The translations under genes and the position numbers were made by a program. Positions 14,504 through 22,064 of a DNA stretch of 22,365 nt are shown piece after piece (within the stretch, counting starts at the first letter, position 1; every line of letters starts with the position of its first letter). Location of the stretch: positions 1-22,365 of the forward strand of contig DPRS01000067.1 of NCBI GenBank assembly GCA_003537575.1, in the 5' to 3' direction. The DNA is from Oxalobacteraceae bacterium (GTDB lineage: Bacteria > Pseudomonadota > Gammaproteobacteria > Burkholderiales > Burkholderiaceae_D). The notes beneath the pieces were generated by a model. It had not been told where the DNA came from. It did no database searches and worked only from the letters and a program-made list of their open reading frames with translations.

Positions 14504-15775
14504 ATGACTGAAACGAGCACGCTAAGACTCGAACCGATGCCGGCAGCGCCCGATACCGCCGGCAGCGCTGGTGGAATTCCCGGATATGCGCCGGCAAGCG
14601 GCGGCAAGCGCGATGGCGCGGCGCCGGGCCGGCCGGCGGTGGCGGCACCGGCAAGCGAGACCACGCAGCGTTTCGAATTCACCGGCAGCGGCGGCGAATA
14701 TTTTCGCATCTGGATCGTCAACCTGTTGTTGAGCATCGTTACGCTCGGCGTCTATTCGGCCTGGGCCAAGGTGCGCCGGCTGCAATATTTTTATCGCAAT
14801 ACCCGCATCGCCGGCGATATCTTCGATTACCACGGCAATCCGAAAGCCATCCTCAAGGGCCGCATCCTGGCGCTGGTTCTGCTGGTGGCTTACAAGCTGG
14901 CGTCCGAACTGTCGATGGTTGCCGCGCTGGCGGTCGGCGTGGCGCTGGTGGCCATCATGCCCTGGCTGCTGTCGCGCGCCTTCCGCTTCAAGCTGGCCAA
15001 TTCGAGCTACCGGGGCTTGCGCTTCCGTTTCCAGGGCACGGTCGTCCAGGCTTACCGCATGCTGATCCTGTTCCCGGTGATCCTGGCCTTCATCGGCGTG
15101 TTTGCCTGGAGCGTGTTCGCTTCGTTCGATTCGCGACCGCGCCTCGGACTGATCCTGCTGGCGGTGCTGCTGCTGTTCGTAGTGCTGATGGCGGGCGTGC
15201 CGCTGGCGCATTATCTGCTCAAGCGCTACCAGCACGACAATGCCTGGTACGGCCAATCGCCGTTTTTCTTCCACGCCAGCGCAGGAGCATTTTTCAAAGT
15301 GTATGCCAAGTCGGCGGCGGTGGCTTCGCTCGGCGGCATCCCGGTCGCCGTTTTCGGTTTCCTTACCGGCGACCTGTTCCGCTATCTGTCGACCACGCCG
15401 TTCGGCTGGCTGTTCAAGATTTTGTACGGCATGGCAAGCGCCTATGCCTCGTACATGGTGCTGCGGGCTTACCTGGAAAGCCGCATCCAGAACCTGGTGT
15501 GGAACAACACGGAATTGTCCGACCTGGGTTTCGAAAGTAGCGCCAGGGCGCGCACGCTATTCTGGATCCATGCCTCCAACCTGGCGCTGATCATGCTCAC
15601 GCTCGGCTTGTACAAGCCCTTCGCCACGGTGCGCCTGGTGAAGTACCGGGTCGAAAGCCTGGCGCTGGCGTCGCATGCGGACCTGGAAGAGTTCTTTGCC
15701 GACCAGACGGTCGACGAGGCCGGCGCCGTCGGCCAGGAAGCCGGCGAATTTTTCGATATCGACATCGCCCTATGA
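14504..15775 (+). CDS. DUF898 (YjgN-like) polytopic membrane protein
   Basis: 423 residues. The first ~50 are rich in Ala, Pro and Gly and probably disordered in the cytoplasm. The rest has about six to eight hydrophobic segments (for example 70-88, 121-155, 185-205, 213-238, 270-290, 302-322, 352-370). The protein repeats a pattern internally: VNLLLSIVTLGVYSAWAKVR (72-91) resembles SNLALIMLTLGLYKPFATVR (358-377), each followed by a basic, aromatic stretch. This matches the DUF898/YjgN family, whose function is unknown. GGAG lies five bases before the ATG. The last four bases ATGA are shared with the M48 peptidase start, strongly implying coupled expression and joint action in the inner membrane. 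Confidence 0.88.
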   Translation: MTETSTLRLEPMPAAPDTAGSAGGIPGYAPASGGKRDGAAPGRPAVAAPASETTQRFEFTGSGGEYFRIWIVNLLLSIVTLGVYSAWAKVRRLQYFYRNTRIAGDIFDYHGNPKAILKGRILALVLLVAYKLASELSMVAALAVGVALVAIMPWLLSRAFRFKLANSSYRGLRFRFQGTVVQAYRMLILFPVILAFIGVFAWSVFASFDSRPRLGLILLAVLLLFVVLMAGVPLAHYLLKRYQHDNAWYGQSPFFFHASAGAFFKVYAKSAAVASLGGIPVAVFGFLTGDLFRYLSTTPFGWLFKILYGMASAYASYMVLRAYLESRIQNLVWNNTELSDLGFESSARARTLFWIHASNLALIMLTLGLYKPFATVRLVKYRVESLALASHADLEEFFADQTVDEAGAVGQEAGEFFDIDIAL

Positions 15776-16869
15776 TCGATGCCATTTATTTCGACGGCCA
15801 AAGCTCGCGGCGCCAGCCAGTGACGCTGGTGATGCACAAGCGCGTGGTTGCGATGCGTGGCGAGGGTGTGAAGCAAAGCCATCGCCTGTCCAGGCTGCGC
15901 GTGTCCGAGCGGCTCGCGCATGCGCCGCGCATCCTGTATCTGCCGGATGGCGGCAGAATCCACATCAGCGATCCGCGGGTCGACAAAATGCTGAAAGCCA
16001 ATGGTTACCGCGAACCGCGCGTGGTGCGCTGGCAGCGCAACTGGCCATTATCCCTGCTGGCGCTGGCGGGGGTGCTGGCCTTGCTGCTGTCTGGCTACCA
16101 GTGGGGTCTGCCGTGGGCGGCAGACAAGGCTGCGCTGCATATGCCGGCAGCGCTGGAGCAGAAAATCGGCGACGGCGAACTGGAGCTGCTCGACGAAAGT
16201 TTTCTGGCGCCCAGCGAGCTCGACCCGGTCGTGCAGGCGCGCCTGCAGCGCCTGTTCAGCCAGATGAAGCAGCCGCGCGGCGAACGGACCCCCTATCGCC
16301 TGGAGTTCCGGCGCAGCCATGTGGGGCCGAATGCGCTCGCGCTTCCGAATGGCGTGATCGTCATGACCGACGAGCTGGTGAAGCTGGCGAACAATGACCA
16401 GGCGGTGCTGGGCGTGCTCGGCCATGAACTGGGCCATGTGCAGCGCCGCCATTCGCTGCGCCGGCTGATGCAGGCGCTCGGTGTCGGCGTGCTGGTCAAC
16501 GTGTGGATCGGCGATGCATCGAGCATGGTGACGGCGGTCCCCACTGTTTTGCTCGACCAGAAATATTCGCGCGATTTCGAGCGTGAAGCCGACCAGTATG
16601 CCATCGACATGATGCAGGCTAATGGATTGCCGCTGGAGCCGATGGCGCGCTTGTTCGAAAAGATGGGCAAAGCCCATGCCGGGAAAGATGACGCCGCTTC
16701 GCATCGGCACGAACATGACAAGCAAGACGGACAGCGCGGCAAGGGCCGGCATACGGAGGAGGGAGATGAAGAGGAAGAAGACAGCGAGCCGCTGGATTAC
16801 TTCAGCTCGCACCCGAGCGATGCCGAGCGGATTGCCAAGTTACGCGCGGTCGATCGCGCAGGAAAATAG
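15772..16869 (+). CDS. M48-family zinc metallopeptidase, membrane anchored
   Basis: 365 residues. A soluble N-terminal domain (about 1-85, starting MIDAIYFDGQSS) is followed by one hydrophobic segment (91-108). Next comes a peptidase domain with HELGH (218-222, zinc ligands H218 and H222, catalytic E219) and EREAD (270-274), where E272 is the expected third ligand. YFSSHPSDAERI (343-354) is a conserved M48 C-terminal motif. Between residues 308 and 340 there is an insert rich in His, Lys and then Glu/Asp, unusual in composition and possibly metal binding. The topology implies the catalytic domain lies in the periplasm, but the orientation is inferred. It overlaps the DUF898 gene by four bases and faces the lemA operon across 48 bases. 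Confidence 0.93.
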   Translation: MIDAIYFDGQSSRRQPVTLVMHKRVVAMRGEGVKQSHRLSRLRVSERLAHAPRILYLPDGGRIHISDPRVDKMLKANGYREPRVVRWQRNWPLSLLALAGVLALLLSGYQWGLPWAADKAALHMPAALEQKIGDGELELLDESFLAPSELDPVVQARLQRLFSQMKQPRGERTPYRLEFRRSHVGPNALALPNGVIVMTDELVKLANNDQAVLGVLGHELGHVQRRHSLRRLMQALGVGVLVNVWIGDASSMVTAVPTVLLDQKYSRDFEREADQYAIDMMQANGLPLEPMARLFEKMGKAHAGKDDAASHRHEHDKQDGQRGKGRHTEEGDEEEEDSEPLDYFSSHPSDAERIAKLRAVDRAGK

Positions 16870-16872
16870 GTT

Positions 16873-16898
16873 CGCAGGAATGCCTGCGGGCCGGCAGG
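16873..16898. terminator. Alternative hairpins between convergent M48 and TPM genes
   Basis: CGCAGG-AATG-CCTGCG (16873-16888) is a perfect 6-bp stem. The same CCTGC can instead pair with GCAGG at 16894-16898, so two exclusive hairpins exist. It lies 3 bases after the M48 stop in a 48-base gap and may serve both strands, though no T run is present. Confidence 0.35.
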
Positions 16899-16917
16899 TG
16901 GCCAGGCTGCGTGCGGT

Positions 16918-17418
16918 TCAGACAATCAGCGGCCGGTCCGACAATTCATTGGCGCTGTCGCCGCGGCCCGGGAAGTGCCGCTGCAGCAGGCCATTGAGCA
17001 TTTCCAGCGCCGCCAGTACGCTGGGCCCGTACACGCCCTGGGCGAATCCTTCCGTCATGGTGCGGCATACGTCCTTCCAGTCCCCCGCCTGCAATGCCCT
17101 GCCGCTGGCGCGGTCGGCGACGATTTCCACCTTGTGGTCGGCCAGGTTGATGTACACCAGCACGCCGCAGTTGTCTTCGGTATCCCAGACCCGGTAAAGC
17201 GAAAACAGTTCGCGCGCGCGGGCGCGCGAGTGCAGGCCCTGCAGCAGGTCGCTGATCGACAGCGACGGCTCGATGATCAGGCGCACTTCCGCGCGGTGCA
17301 GCTTTTCTCCGGCGGCGACGGCAGCCTGGATATCCTGCAGGGCTTGGGCGGGAAAGGCCTTTCTGGCGACTGCCTTGGTCATGCACAGGTGCCGGAAAAA
17401 ACGGGATAGTTTATTCAT
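16918..17418 (-). CDS. TPM-domain protein without signal peptide
   Basis: 166 residues from ATG 17418, which overlaps the preceding gene's TGA by one base (TGATG) and has GGGAGA a few bases upstream. A GTG one codon earlier (17421) is also possible. The TPM-like fold is suggested by AEVRLIIEP (about 43-51), a central NCGVLVYINLADHKVEIVAD stretch (about 83-102) and a helical C-terminus ending in LLQRHFP. It matches the short TPM proteins often found after lemA in betaproteobacteria. Unlike its upstream neighbour it has no signal peptide, membrane segment or Gly tail, so it is probably cytoplasmic or peripheral. Molecular activity is unknown. Confidence 0.8.
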   Translation of the reverse strand: MNKLSRFFRHLCMTKAVARKAFPAQALQDIQAAVAAGEKLHRAEVRLIIEPSLSISDLLQGLHSRARARELFSLYRVWDTEDNCGVLVYINLADHKVEIVADRASGRALQAGDWKDVCRTMTEGFAQGVYGPSVLAALEMLNGLLQRHFPGRGDSANELSDRPLIV

Positions 17419-18239
17419 CACCAGTCTCCCGAAGCGCCGCCGCCGTCAAAGCCGCCGCCTCCACCTGAAAAACCGCCGCCGCCAAAGCCTCCGCCTCCGC
17501 CTCCGCCGCCGCCTCCGCCTCCGCCGCCGCCAAAATCGCCCCAGCCGCCGCGGCCGATGTGGCTGCCGAGGATGACGCCGGCCGCCGTGCCCCAGCCGTT
17601 GCGGCTGAACCGGCGGCGCGCCGAGCGTGCGCGCGATATCATCGCGAACACCATGAACAGGAAAAACAGTATCGGCAGCCAGCCGCCCGCGCCTTCTTCT
17701 TCGCCGGCCTGGTTCTGCGCAGCTTGGGGTGCAGGAAATTCTTCCCGGTTCAGCAGGGTAGTGATGGCCGATACGCCGGCCGTCAGGCCGCCGTAGAAAT
17801 CGTTCTGGCGGAAATGCGGCGCGATGACGTCCTGCAGGATGCGCTTGGACTGCGCATCGGTGAGCACGCCCTGGACGCCGCGTCCGGCCTCGATGCGCAG
17901 GCGGCGCAGCGAGGACGGATTATCCTTGGCCACCAGCAGGATCACGCCGTCGTCGACGCCCTTGCGGCCGAGTTTCCAGGCATCCGCCACGCGGATGCCG
18001 TATTGCTCGATGGCTTCAGGCTCGGTCTTGCTGACGATAAGGATGGCGATCTGGCTGCCGGTGCGCGTCTCGTATTCCTTCAGCACGTTCTCCAGCGCCT
18101 GGCGCTGCTGCACCGTCAGCATGCCGGCCTGGTCGGTGACGCGCGCAGTCAGCGGCGGCACCGGCACGAAATTCTGCGCGCAGGCAGCCTGTGCCAGCCA
18201 GAACAGCAGCAGCGCGGCCAGAAAGCGCAATCGCGGCAT
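17418..18239 (-). CDS. Secreted, membrane-anchored TPM-domain protein with Gly-rich tail (YgcG-like)
   Basis: 273 residues. A signal peptide (1-21, cut near ACA/QN) is followed by a TPM domain (about 30-165: VTDQAGMLTVQQRQALE, GSQIAILIVSKTEPEAIEQY, GVDDGVILLVAKD and RIEAGRGVQGVLTD are typical). After an acidic linker comes one membrane helix (187-202), an Arg-rich stop-transfer patch (203-213) and a tail that is almost all glycine (233-269) with 15 consecutive Gly at 237-251, ending GDW. The TPM domain would be periplasmic and the tail cytoplasmic. Related proteins sit with lemA in many bacteria; the biochemical role is unsettled, and phosphatase activity is reported only for some plant relatives. 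It begins 35 bases after lemA. Confidence 0.9.
   Translation of the reverse strand: MPRLRFLAALLLFWLAQAACAQNFVPVPPLTARVTDQAGMLTVQQRQALENVLKEYETRTGSQIAILIVSKTEPEAIEQYGIRVADAWKLGRKGVDDGVILLVAKDNPSSLRRLRIEAGRGVQGVLTDAQSKRILQDVIAPHFRQNDFYGGLTAGVSAITTLLNREEFPAPQAAQNQAGEEEGAGGWLPILFFLFMVFAMISRARSARRRFSRNGWGTAAGVILGSHIGRGGWGDFGGGGGGGGGGGGGGGFGGGGFSGGGGGFDGGGASGDW
17448..17540. repeat. GGN-type low-complexity repeat encoding the Gly tail
   Basis: On the + strand this reads as runs of GCC/TCC triplets (CCGCCTCCGCCTCCG and similar). The purest portion, 17487-17531, encodes 15 consecutive glycines. Such triplet tracts are prone to length change in multiples of three. Confidence 0.8.
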
Positions 18240-18274
18240 GAGGGATGGCCTTTCGTTTTGCTGGCGCCTGCTTC

Positions 18275-18871
18275 TTACTTCTTGCCGAAATCGACGGCAG
18301 GCGCGGTCGAAATGGCCTTTTCGTTGTCTACTGTGAACGACGGCTTGACTTCGTAGTTGAATACCATCGCCGTCAGGTTGGTCGGGAAGCTGCGCGCCAG
18401 GACGTTGTATTCCTGGATCGCCGCGATATAGCGCTGGCGCGCCACGGTGATGCGGTTTTCCGTGCCTTCCAGCTGCGACTGCAGGTCGCGGAACAAGCCG
18501 TCGGCCTTCAGTTGCGGATAGTTTTCCGCCACCGCCATCAGGCGCGACAGCGCCGACGACAGTTCGCCCTGGGCCTGCTGGAACTTGCTGAAGGCTTGCG
18601 GATCGTTCAGCACTTCCGGCGTCACCTGGATGCTGGTGGCTGCCGCGCGTGCCCGCGTCACCGCTTCCAGCGTGTCCTTTTCATGCGAGGCATAGCCCTT
18701 GACGGTATTGACGAGATTGGGCACCAGGTCGGCGCGGCGCTGGTACTGGTTGACCACTTCGGCCCACGCCGACTTCACCGCTTCATCCTTGGCCTGGAAA
18801 TCGTTGTAGCCGCAGGCCGAGAGCAGCGACGCCAGCAGGGCGATCATCAGGAAGCGAGGCCAGTTCTTCAT
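18275..18871 (-). CDS. lemA: LemA-family lipoprotein
   Basis: 198 residues. The N-terminus has a lipoprotein signal: basic start, hydrophobic 8-17 and lipobox LSAC with C20 as the lipidated cysteine. The LemA domain follows as long helices: AWAEVVNQYQRRADLVPNLV near 35-54 is the family's most recognisable segment, then HEKDTLEAVTRARAAA (63-78) and a helical hairpin through about 160. The segment RSFPTNL near 158-164 is also typical. It is envelope-anchored, with the helical bundle most likely in the periplasm; function is unknown. AGAGGA lies 6-7 bases before the ATG. It heads a leftward operon with the two TPM genes and is divergent from pyrF. Confidence 0.94.
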   Translation of the reverse strand: MKNWPRFLMIALLASLLSACGYNDFQAKDEAVKSAWAEVVNQYQRRADLVPNLVNTVKGYASHEKDTLEAVTRARAAATSIQVTPEVLNDPQAFSKFQQAQGELSSALSRLMAVAENYPQLKADGLFRDLQSQLEGTENRITVARQRYIAAIQEYNVLARSFPTNLTAMVFNYEVKPSFTVDNEKAISTAPAVDFGKK

Positions 18872-18941
18872 ATTAGTTCCTCTGGAAAAATTTGACGGTA
18901 ATGTGATGAATTATGGAATAAATTACCATGCTTTGCCGCTC

Positions 18942-18959
18942 CCGGGGGAGAATCCCCGG
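18942..18959. other. GC hairpin in the lemA-pyrF divergent gap
   Basis: CCGGGG (18942-18947) pairs with CCCCGG (18954-18959) with a further G-T pair and an AGAA-type loop. The gap also holds GGTAAT (18897-18902) with ATTACC (18922-18927), and a TACAAT box (18979-18984) that may be the pyrF -10 region. As the genes point away from each other, this is not an end-of-gene terminator; an operator or leader role is possible. Confidence 0.3.
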
Positions 18960-19028
18960 TCTTGCCCGTTACAAGGGTTACAATGCGCATATCAGCCTGA
19001 TTTTCCGATTTTCCCGATTGACGCCGTG

Positions 19029-19856
19029 ATGACTTCCTTCATCGATAAACTTTCCGCCGCCTGGACGGCCAATGATTCCCTGCTATGCGTGGGCCTGGAT
19101 CCCGACATGCCAAAGCTGCCTGAACAGCTGCAATGGGAGCCGAACGCCATATACGCTTTTTGCAAGGAAATCATCGACGCCACCGCCGGCCTGGCTTGCG
19201 CCTTCAAGCCGCAGATCGCCTATTTTGCGGCGCTGGGCGCCGAGGAGCAGCTGGAAGCGATCTGCCGCTATCTGCATGAGCATTACCCGCACATCCCCAT
19301 CGTGCTGGATGCCAAGCGCGGCGATATCGGCGCCACCGCCGAACAGTATGCCCGCGAAGCCTTCGAGCGCTATCGCGCCGATGCCGTGACCGTCAATCCC
19401 TACATGGGCTTTGATTCGGTTGCGCCTTATCTCGAATGGAAGGACCGCGGCGTCATCGTCCTGTGCCGCACATCCAATCCTGGCGGTTCCGACCTGCAAT
19501 TCCTCGATGTCGGCGGCCAGCCGCTGTACCAGCACGTGGCGCGCCTGGTGGCGGAAAAATGGAATACTAATGGCCAGTGTGGCCTGGTGGTGGGCGCCAC
19601 GTTCCCGAAGGAACTGGAGCAGGTCCGCAAGATCGTCGGCGACATGCCGCTGCTGGTGCCGGGCATCGGCGCCCAGGGCGGCGACATCGATGCCACCGTG
19701 GCGGCAGGCCGCACCGCTGCCGGTACGGGCATGATGATCAATTCCTCGCGCGCGATCCTGTACGCCAAGCCGCTTGCCGGCGAAAATTATCCGCAGGCTG
19801 CACGTCGCGTGGCGCAGGAAACCCGCGACGCCATCAATCGCGCGCGGACGAAGTAA
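19029..19856 (+). CDS. pyrF: Orotidine 5'-phosphate decarboxylase (type 2)
   Basis: 275 residues from ATG 19029. The longer open frame from 18903 adds 42 residues unlike the family, so it is not used. A GTG directly precedes the ATG. The enzyme converts OMP to UMP, the last step of de novo UMP synthesis. The active-site charge network is visible as LDAKRGDIG (93-101), with D94, K96 and D99 forming the DxKxxD motif, and K60 in FKPQIAYF. The length and the PGIGAQGGD segment near 215 fit the longer type 2 group found in Burkholderiales and mycobacteria rather than the E. coli form. No strong ribosome-binding site is visible. Confidence 0.95.
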   Translation: MTSFIDKLSAAWTANDSLLCVGLDPDMPKLPEQLQWEPNAIYAFCKEIIDATAGLACAFKPQIAYFAALGAEEQLEAICRYLHEHYPHIPIVLDAKRGDIGATAEQYAREAFERYRADAVTVNPYMGFDSVAPYLEWKDRGVIVLCRTSNPGGSDLQFLDVGGQPLYQHVARLVAEKWNTNGQCGLVVGATFPKELEQVRKIVGDMPLLVPGIGAQGGDIDATVAAGRTAAGTGMMINSSRAILYAKPLAGENYPQAARRVAQETRDAINRARTK

Positions 19857-19867
19857 GCAGCCACTTT

Positions 19868-19884
19868 GCCGCGAAATGAGCGGC
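19868..19884. terminator. Short hairpin between convergent pyrF and pncC
   Basis: GCCGC (19868-19872) pairs with GCGGC (19880-19884) around a 7-base loop in the 61-base convergent gap. No T run follows on either strand, so it is only a weak terminator candidate. Confidence 0.25.
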
Positions 19885-19917
19885 CGTCATGAAGCCGCCC
19901 ATGCCAGGATTATTGCC

Positions 19918-20403
19918 TTAGCGCTGCTCAAGGAATTTCAGCAAGCCTTTCAAGGCATGCGCCACGGTTTGCTGGCGCACGGCCTGACGGTCGCCGGCAA
20001 ACACCAGGCGTTCGGTGCTGGTTGCGCCATCCCTGGTCCAGGCAAAGCAGACGGTGCCGACCGGCTTGCCCGGCACCGCGCCGCCCGGTCCGGCGATGCC
20101 GGTGGTGGCCACGGCGACGTGCGCATTGCTGTTGGCGATGGCGCCTTCCGCCATGGCGGCGGCAATTTCCTCGCTGACCGTGCCGTGCAGGGCAATCACC
20201 GCCGCCGACACGTCCAGCATGTCGGTCTTGGACGCATTGGAATAAGTCACGAAGCCGCAATCGAACCACTCGGAAGAGCCGGCGATTTCCGTGATGGCCT
20301 GCGCCACGCCGCCGCCGGTGCAGGATTCTGCGCTGGTCAGCAGCAAGCCGCGCGATTTCAGGGTGTGGCCCACGCGCTGTGCCAGGTCAATGATGTCTTC
20401 CAT
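19918..20403 (-). CDS. pncC: Nicotinamide-nucleotide amidohydrolase (standalone CinA C-terminal domain)
   Basis: 161 residues from ATG 20403, which has AGGAG about 9 bases upstream. In-frame ATGs up to 20457 overlap pgpA and are not favoured. It deamidates nicotinamide mononucleotide to nicotinate mononucleotide in the pyridine nucleotide cycle. TSAESCTGGG (23-32) contains the family's catalytic serine region (S27), followed by TYSNASKTDML (53-63) with a conserved Lys, and TTGIAGPGGA near 100-109. The N-terminal molybdopterin-binding-like domain of full CinA is absent, which is usual in proteobacteria. It is the last gene of the thiL-pgpA-pncC run, 31 bases after pgpA. Confidence 0.94.
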   Translation of the reverse strand: MEDIIDLAQRVGHTLKSRGLLLTSAESCTGGGVAQAITEIAGSSEWFDCGFVTYSNASKTDMLDVSAAVIALHGTVSEEIAAAMAEGAIANSNAHVAVATTGIAGPGGAVPGKPVGTVCFAWTRDGATSTERLVFAGDRQAVRQQTVAHALKGLLKFLEQR

Positions 20404-20434
20404 ATTTTTGTCTCCTGTTTTTTCCATTTTCATG

Positions 20435-20959
20435 CTATAGCGAGCGCCATATTGCAAATACCAGCAAGGTATAGAAAGCCGCCACGATATCGTCCCACAT
20501 GACGCCGAAGCCGCCTTTGATCCGCCGGTCGAAATAAGCGATCGGCGGTGGTTTCACCATATCAAAGAAACGGAACCAGAGGAAGGCCCAGATCTGGGTG
20601 GAAGTGTCGGCAGGCGTGATGAAAAGCAGCACCAGCCAGAAAGCGATGATTTCGTCCCAGACCATGCTGCCATGGTCGGCAATGCCCATGGCGCGCCCGG
20701 TGCGTTCGCAAGCCCAGATGCCGACCACGAAACCGGCGGCGATGATCACTGCCCAGTTGAAGGGCGTGAAGAATTCCGGCCAGCGTGTCGACAGCACCGC
20801 GAAGCTGAGCCAGGCGAACAGGGTGCCCATGGTGCCCGGCACCACCGGCGACAGGCCGCTGCCGAAACCCTGCGCCAGCAGGTGCGCCGGGTGCGCCAGC
20901 ATGAAGCTGGAACCAGGCTTGTCGATGTGGGGGCGAGGAGTAGGTGGTGGGGGGGTCAT
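20435..20959 (-). CDS. pgpA: Phosphatidylglycerophosphatase A
   Basis: 174 residues from ATG 20959, whose ATGA overlaps the thiL stop. A longer open frame extends into thiL and is rejected. It removes the phosphate from phosphatidylglycerophosphate to make phosphatidylglycerol at the inner membrane. Family motifs are visible: GFGSGLSPVVPGTMGTL (31-47), DEIIAFW (about 102-108) with acidic metal ligands, and RFFDMVKPPPI (about 129-139). Hydrophobic segments near 46-56, 66-84, 105-117 and 155-171 fit a multi-pass membrane protein. The first ~20 residues are Pro-rich and outside the conserved domain; M20 is a possible alternative start. Confidence 0.94.
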   Translation of the reverse strand: MTPPPPTPRPHIDKPGSSFMLAHPAHLLAQGFGSGLSPVVPGTMGTLFAWLSFAVLSTRWPEFFTPFNWAVIIAAGFVVGIWACERTGRAMGIADHGSMVWDEIIAFWLVLLFITPADTSTQIWAFLWFRFFDMVKPPPIAYFDRRIKGGFGVMWDDIVAAFYTLLVFAIWRSL

Positions 20960-21924
20960 GGGGTAGCAAAATGATCGAAAGAAGCCTGTGAAATCCGGCA
21001 TGGCTGGCCGGCCGCATCGACCAGGCGCAGGCCAGGCACGGCGTCGATGGCGCCGATGCGGGTCACCGGCGTGCCGCTGGCGCGTGCCGCCTCCAGCACG
21101 GCGTCGCGCCGCCCGGGGGCGGCGGTGAAGCACAATTCATAATCGTCGCCGCCGGCCATGCACCAGGCCCGCTGCAAATCGGGCCGCTGGCAGGCGAGCA
21201 TCGGGCCGGCCGGCAGGGCATCGATCTCGACGGTGGCGCCGACGCCGGATTGCTCCAGGATATGGCCAAGATCGCCCGCCAGGCCGTCGGAAATATCGAT
21301 CGCGGCGCCGGCCACGCCGCGCAGCGCCAGACCCAGGGCAACCCGTGGCGTGGGCGCATGCAGGCGCGGCGCGGCGGCAGCCAGGCTTGCCGCATCCAGC
21401 GTCAGTTCGCCGGCAAGGCTTGCCAGCGCCAGGCGAGCGTCGCCGAGCGTGCCGGAAACCCAGATATCGTCGCCGGGACTGGCGGCGGAGCGGCGCAGTG
21501 CCTGCGCCTGCGGCACTTCGCCGAACACCGTGATGCTGATGGTCAGCGGCCCCCTGGTGGTATCGCCGCCGACCAGTTCGCAGCCGTAACTGTCGGCCAG
21601 CGCCAGCAAGCCCTGCGCAAACGGCGCCAGCCAGGCTTCATCGGCCGCCGGCAACGCCAGCGCCAGGGTAAAGGCGAGGGGTTTGGCGCCCATTGCCGCC
21701 AGGTCGGACAGATTGACCGCCAGGCTTTTGTGGCCCAGCAGCGCAGGGTCGGCGCCGGCGTAGAAGTGCCGGCCTTCGACCAGCATGTCGGTGGAAATGG
21801 CCAGTTGCAGGCCGGGCGCCGGTGCCAGCAAGGCGCAATCGTCGCCGACGCCGAGCGTGGCGGCGCTTCGAGGCTGCAGCGGGCGGGTGAAATAACGGGC
21901 GATCAGATCGAATTCGGACAGCAT
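20956..21924 (-). CDS. thiL: Thiamine-monophosphate kinase
   Basis: 322 residues, full length. It phosphorylates thiamine monophosphate to thiamine diphosphate with ATP, the last step of cofactor synthesis. The N-terminal half has FDLIARYF (5-12), GVGDDCALL (26-34) and STDMLVEGRHF (44-54), whose aspartates bind Mg-ATP. VGGDTTRGPL (118-127) and ISDGLAGDLGHIL near 217-229 follow, and GGDDYELCF near 260 closes the active site. The bases just before the ATG (CCTCCCC) do not resemble a ribosome-binding site, and a TACAAT box lies 7 bases upstream, so a leaderless mRNA is possible. It is first in the thiL-pgpA-pncC operon and divergent from maeB. Confidence 0.95.
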   Translation of the reverse strand: MLSEFDLIARYFTRPLQPRSAATLGVGDDCALLAPAPGLQLAISTDMLVEGRHFYAGADPALLGHKSLAVNLSDLAAMGAKPLAFTLALALPAADEAWLAPFAQGLLALADSYGCELVGGDTTRGPLTISITVFGEVPQAQALRRSAASPGDDIWVSGTLGDARLALASLAGELTLDAASLAAAAPRLHAPTPRVALGLALRGVAGAAIDISDGLAGDLGHILEQSGVGATVEIDALPAGPMLACQRPDLQRAWCMAGGDDYELCFTAAPGRRDAVLEAARASGTPVTRIGAIDAVPGLRLVDAAGQPCRISQASFDHFATP

Positions 21925-21931
21925 GGGGAGG

Positions 21932-21937
21932 ATTGTA
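21932..21937 (-). promoter_or_regulatory. Candidate -10 box for thiL, leaderless arrangement
   Basis: Read leftward, TACAAT ends 7 bases before the thiL ATG, so initiation would fall at or next to the start codon. No good -35 box is found at 17 bases. A GAGGAT / ATCCTC dyad (21947-21952, 21960-21965) lies in the corresponding upstream position. Confidence 0.35.
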
Positions 21938-22005
21938 CCGAAGGATGAGGATTGCTTGCATCCTCGATAATTTTGCCGGCGCTGATTTAGTTAAGCCGAA
22001 TCAAT

Positions 22006-22015
22006 TGATATATCA
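22006..22015. repeat. AT-rich palindromes upstream of maeB
   Basis: TGATATATCA (22006-22015) is a perfect 10-bp palindrome, overlapping another perfect palindrome TCAATTGA (22001-22008). They lie about 95 bases before the maeB start in an AT-rich stretch and may be a regulator site. Confidence 0.25.
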
Positions 22016-22064
22016 CAAGAAAAAGTGTTGTTCCAGGTTAATGCATGAGGGGAACTATGCACTC

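Noticed and set aside
18903..19028. N-terminal 42-residue extension of PyrF
   Set aside because: It contains the divergent promoter region and hairpin and is unlike the family N-terminus; ATG 19029 gives the standard length.
22005..22016. FNR box at the TTGATATATCAC stretch
   Set aside because: The half sites are separated by two rather than four bases, so spacing does not fit FNR or CRP.
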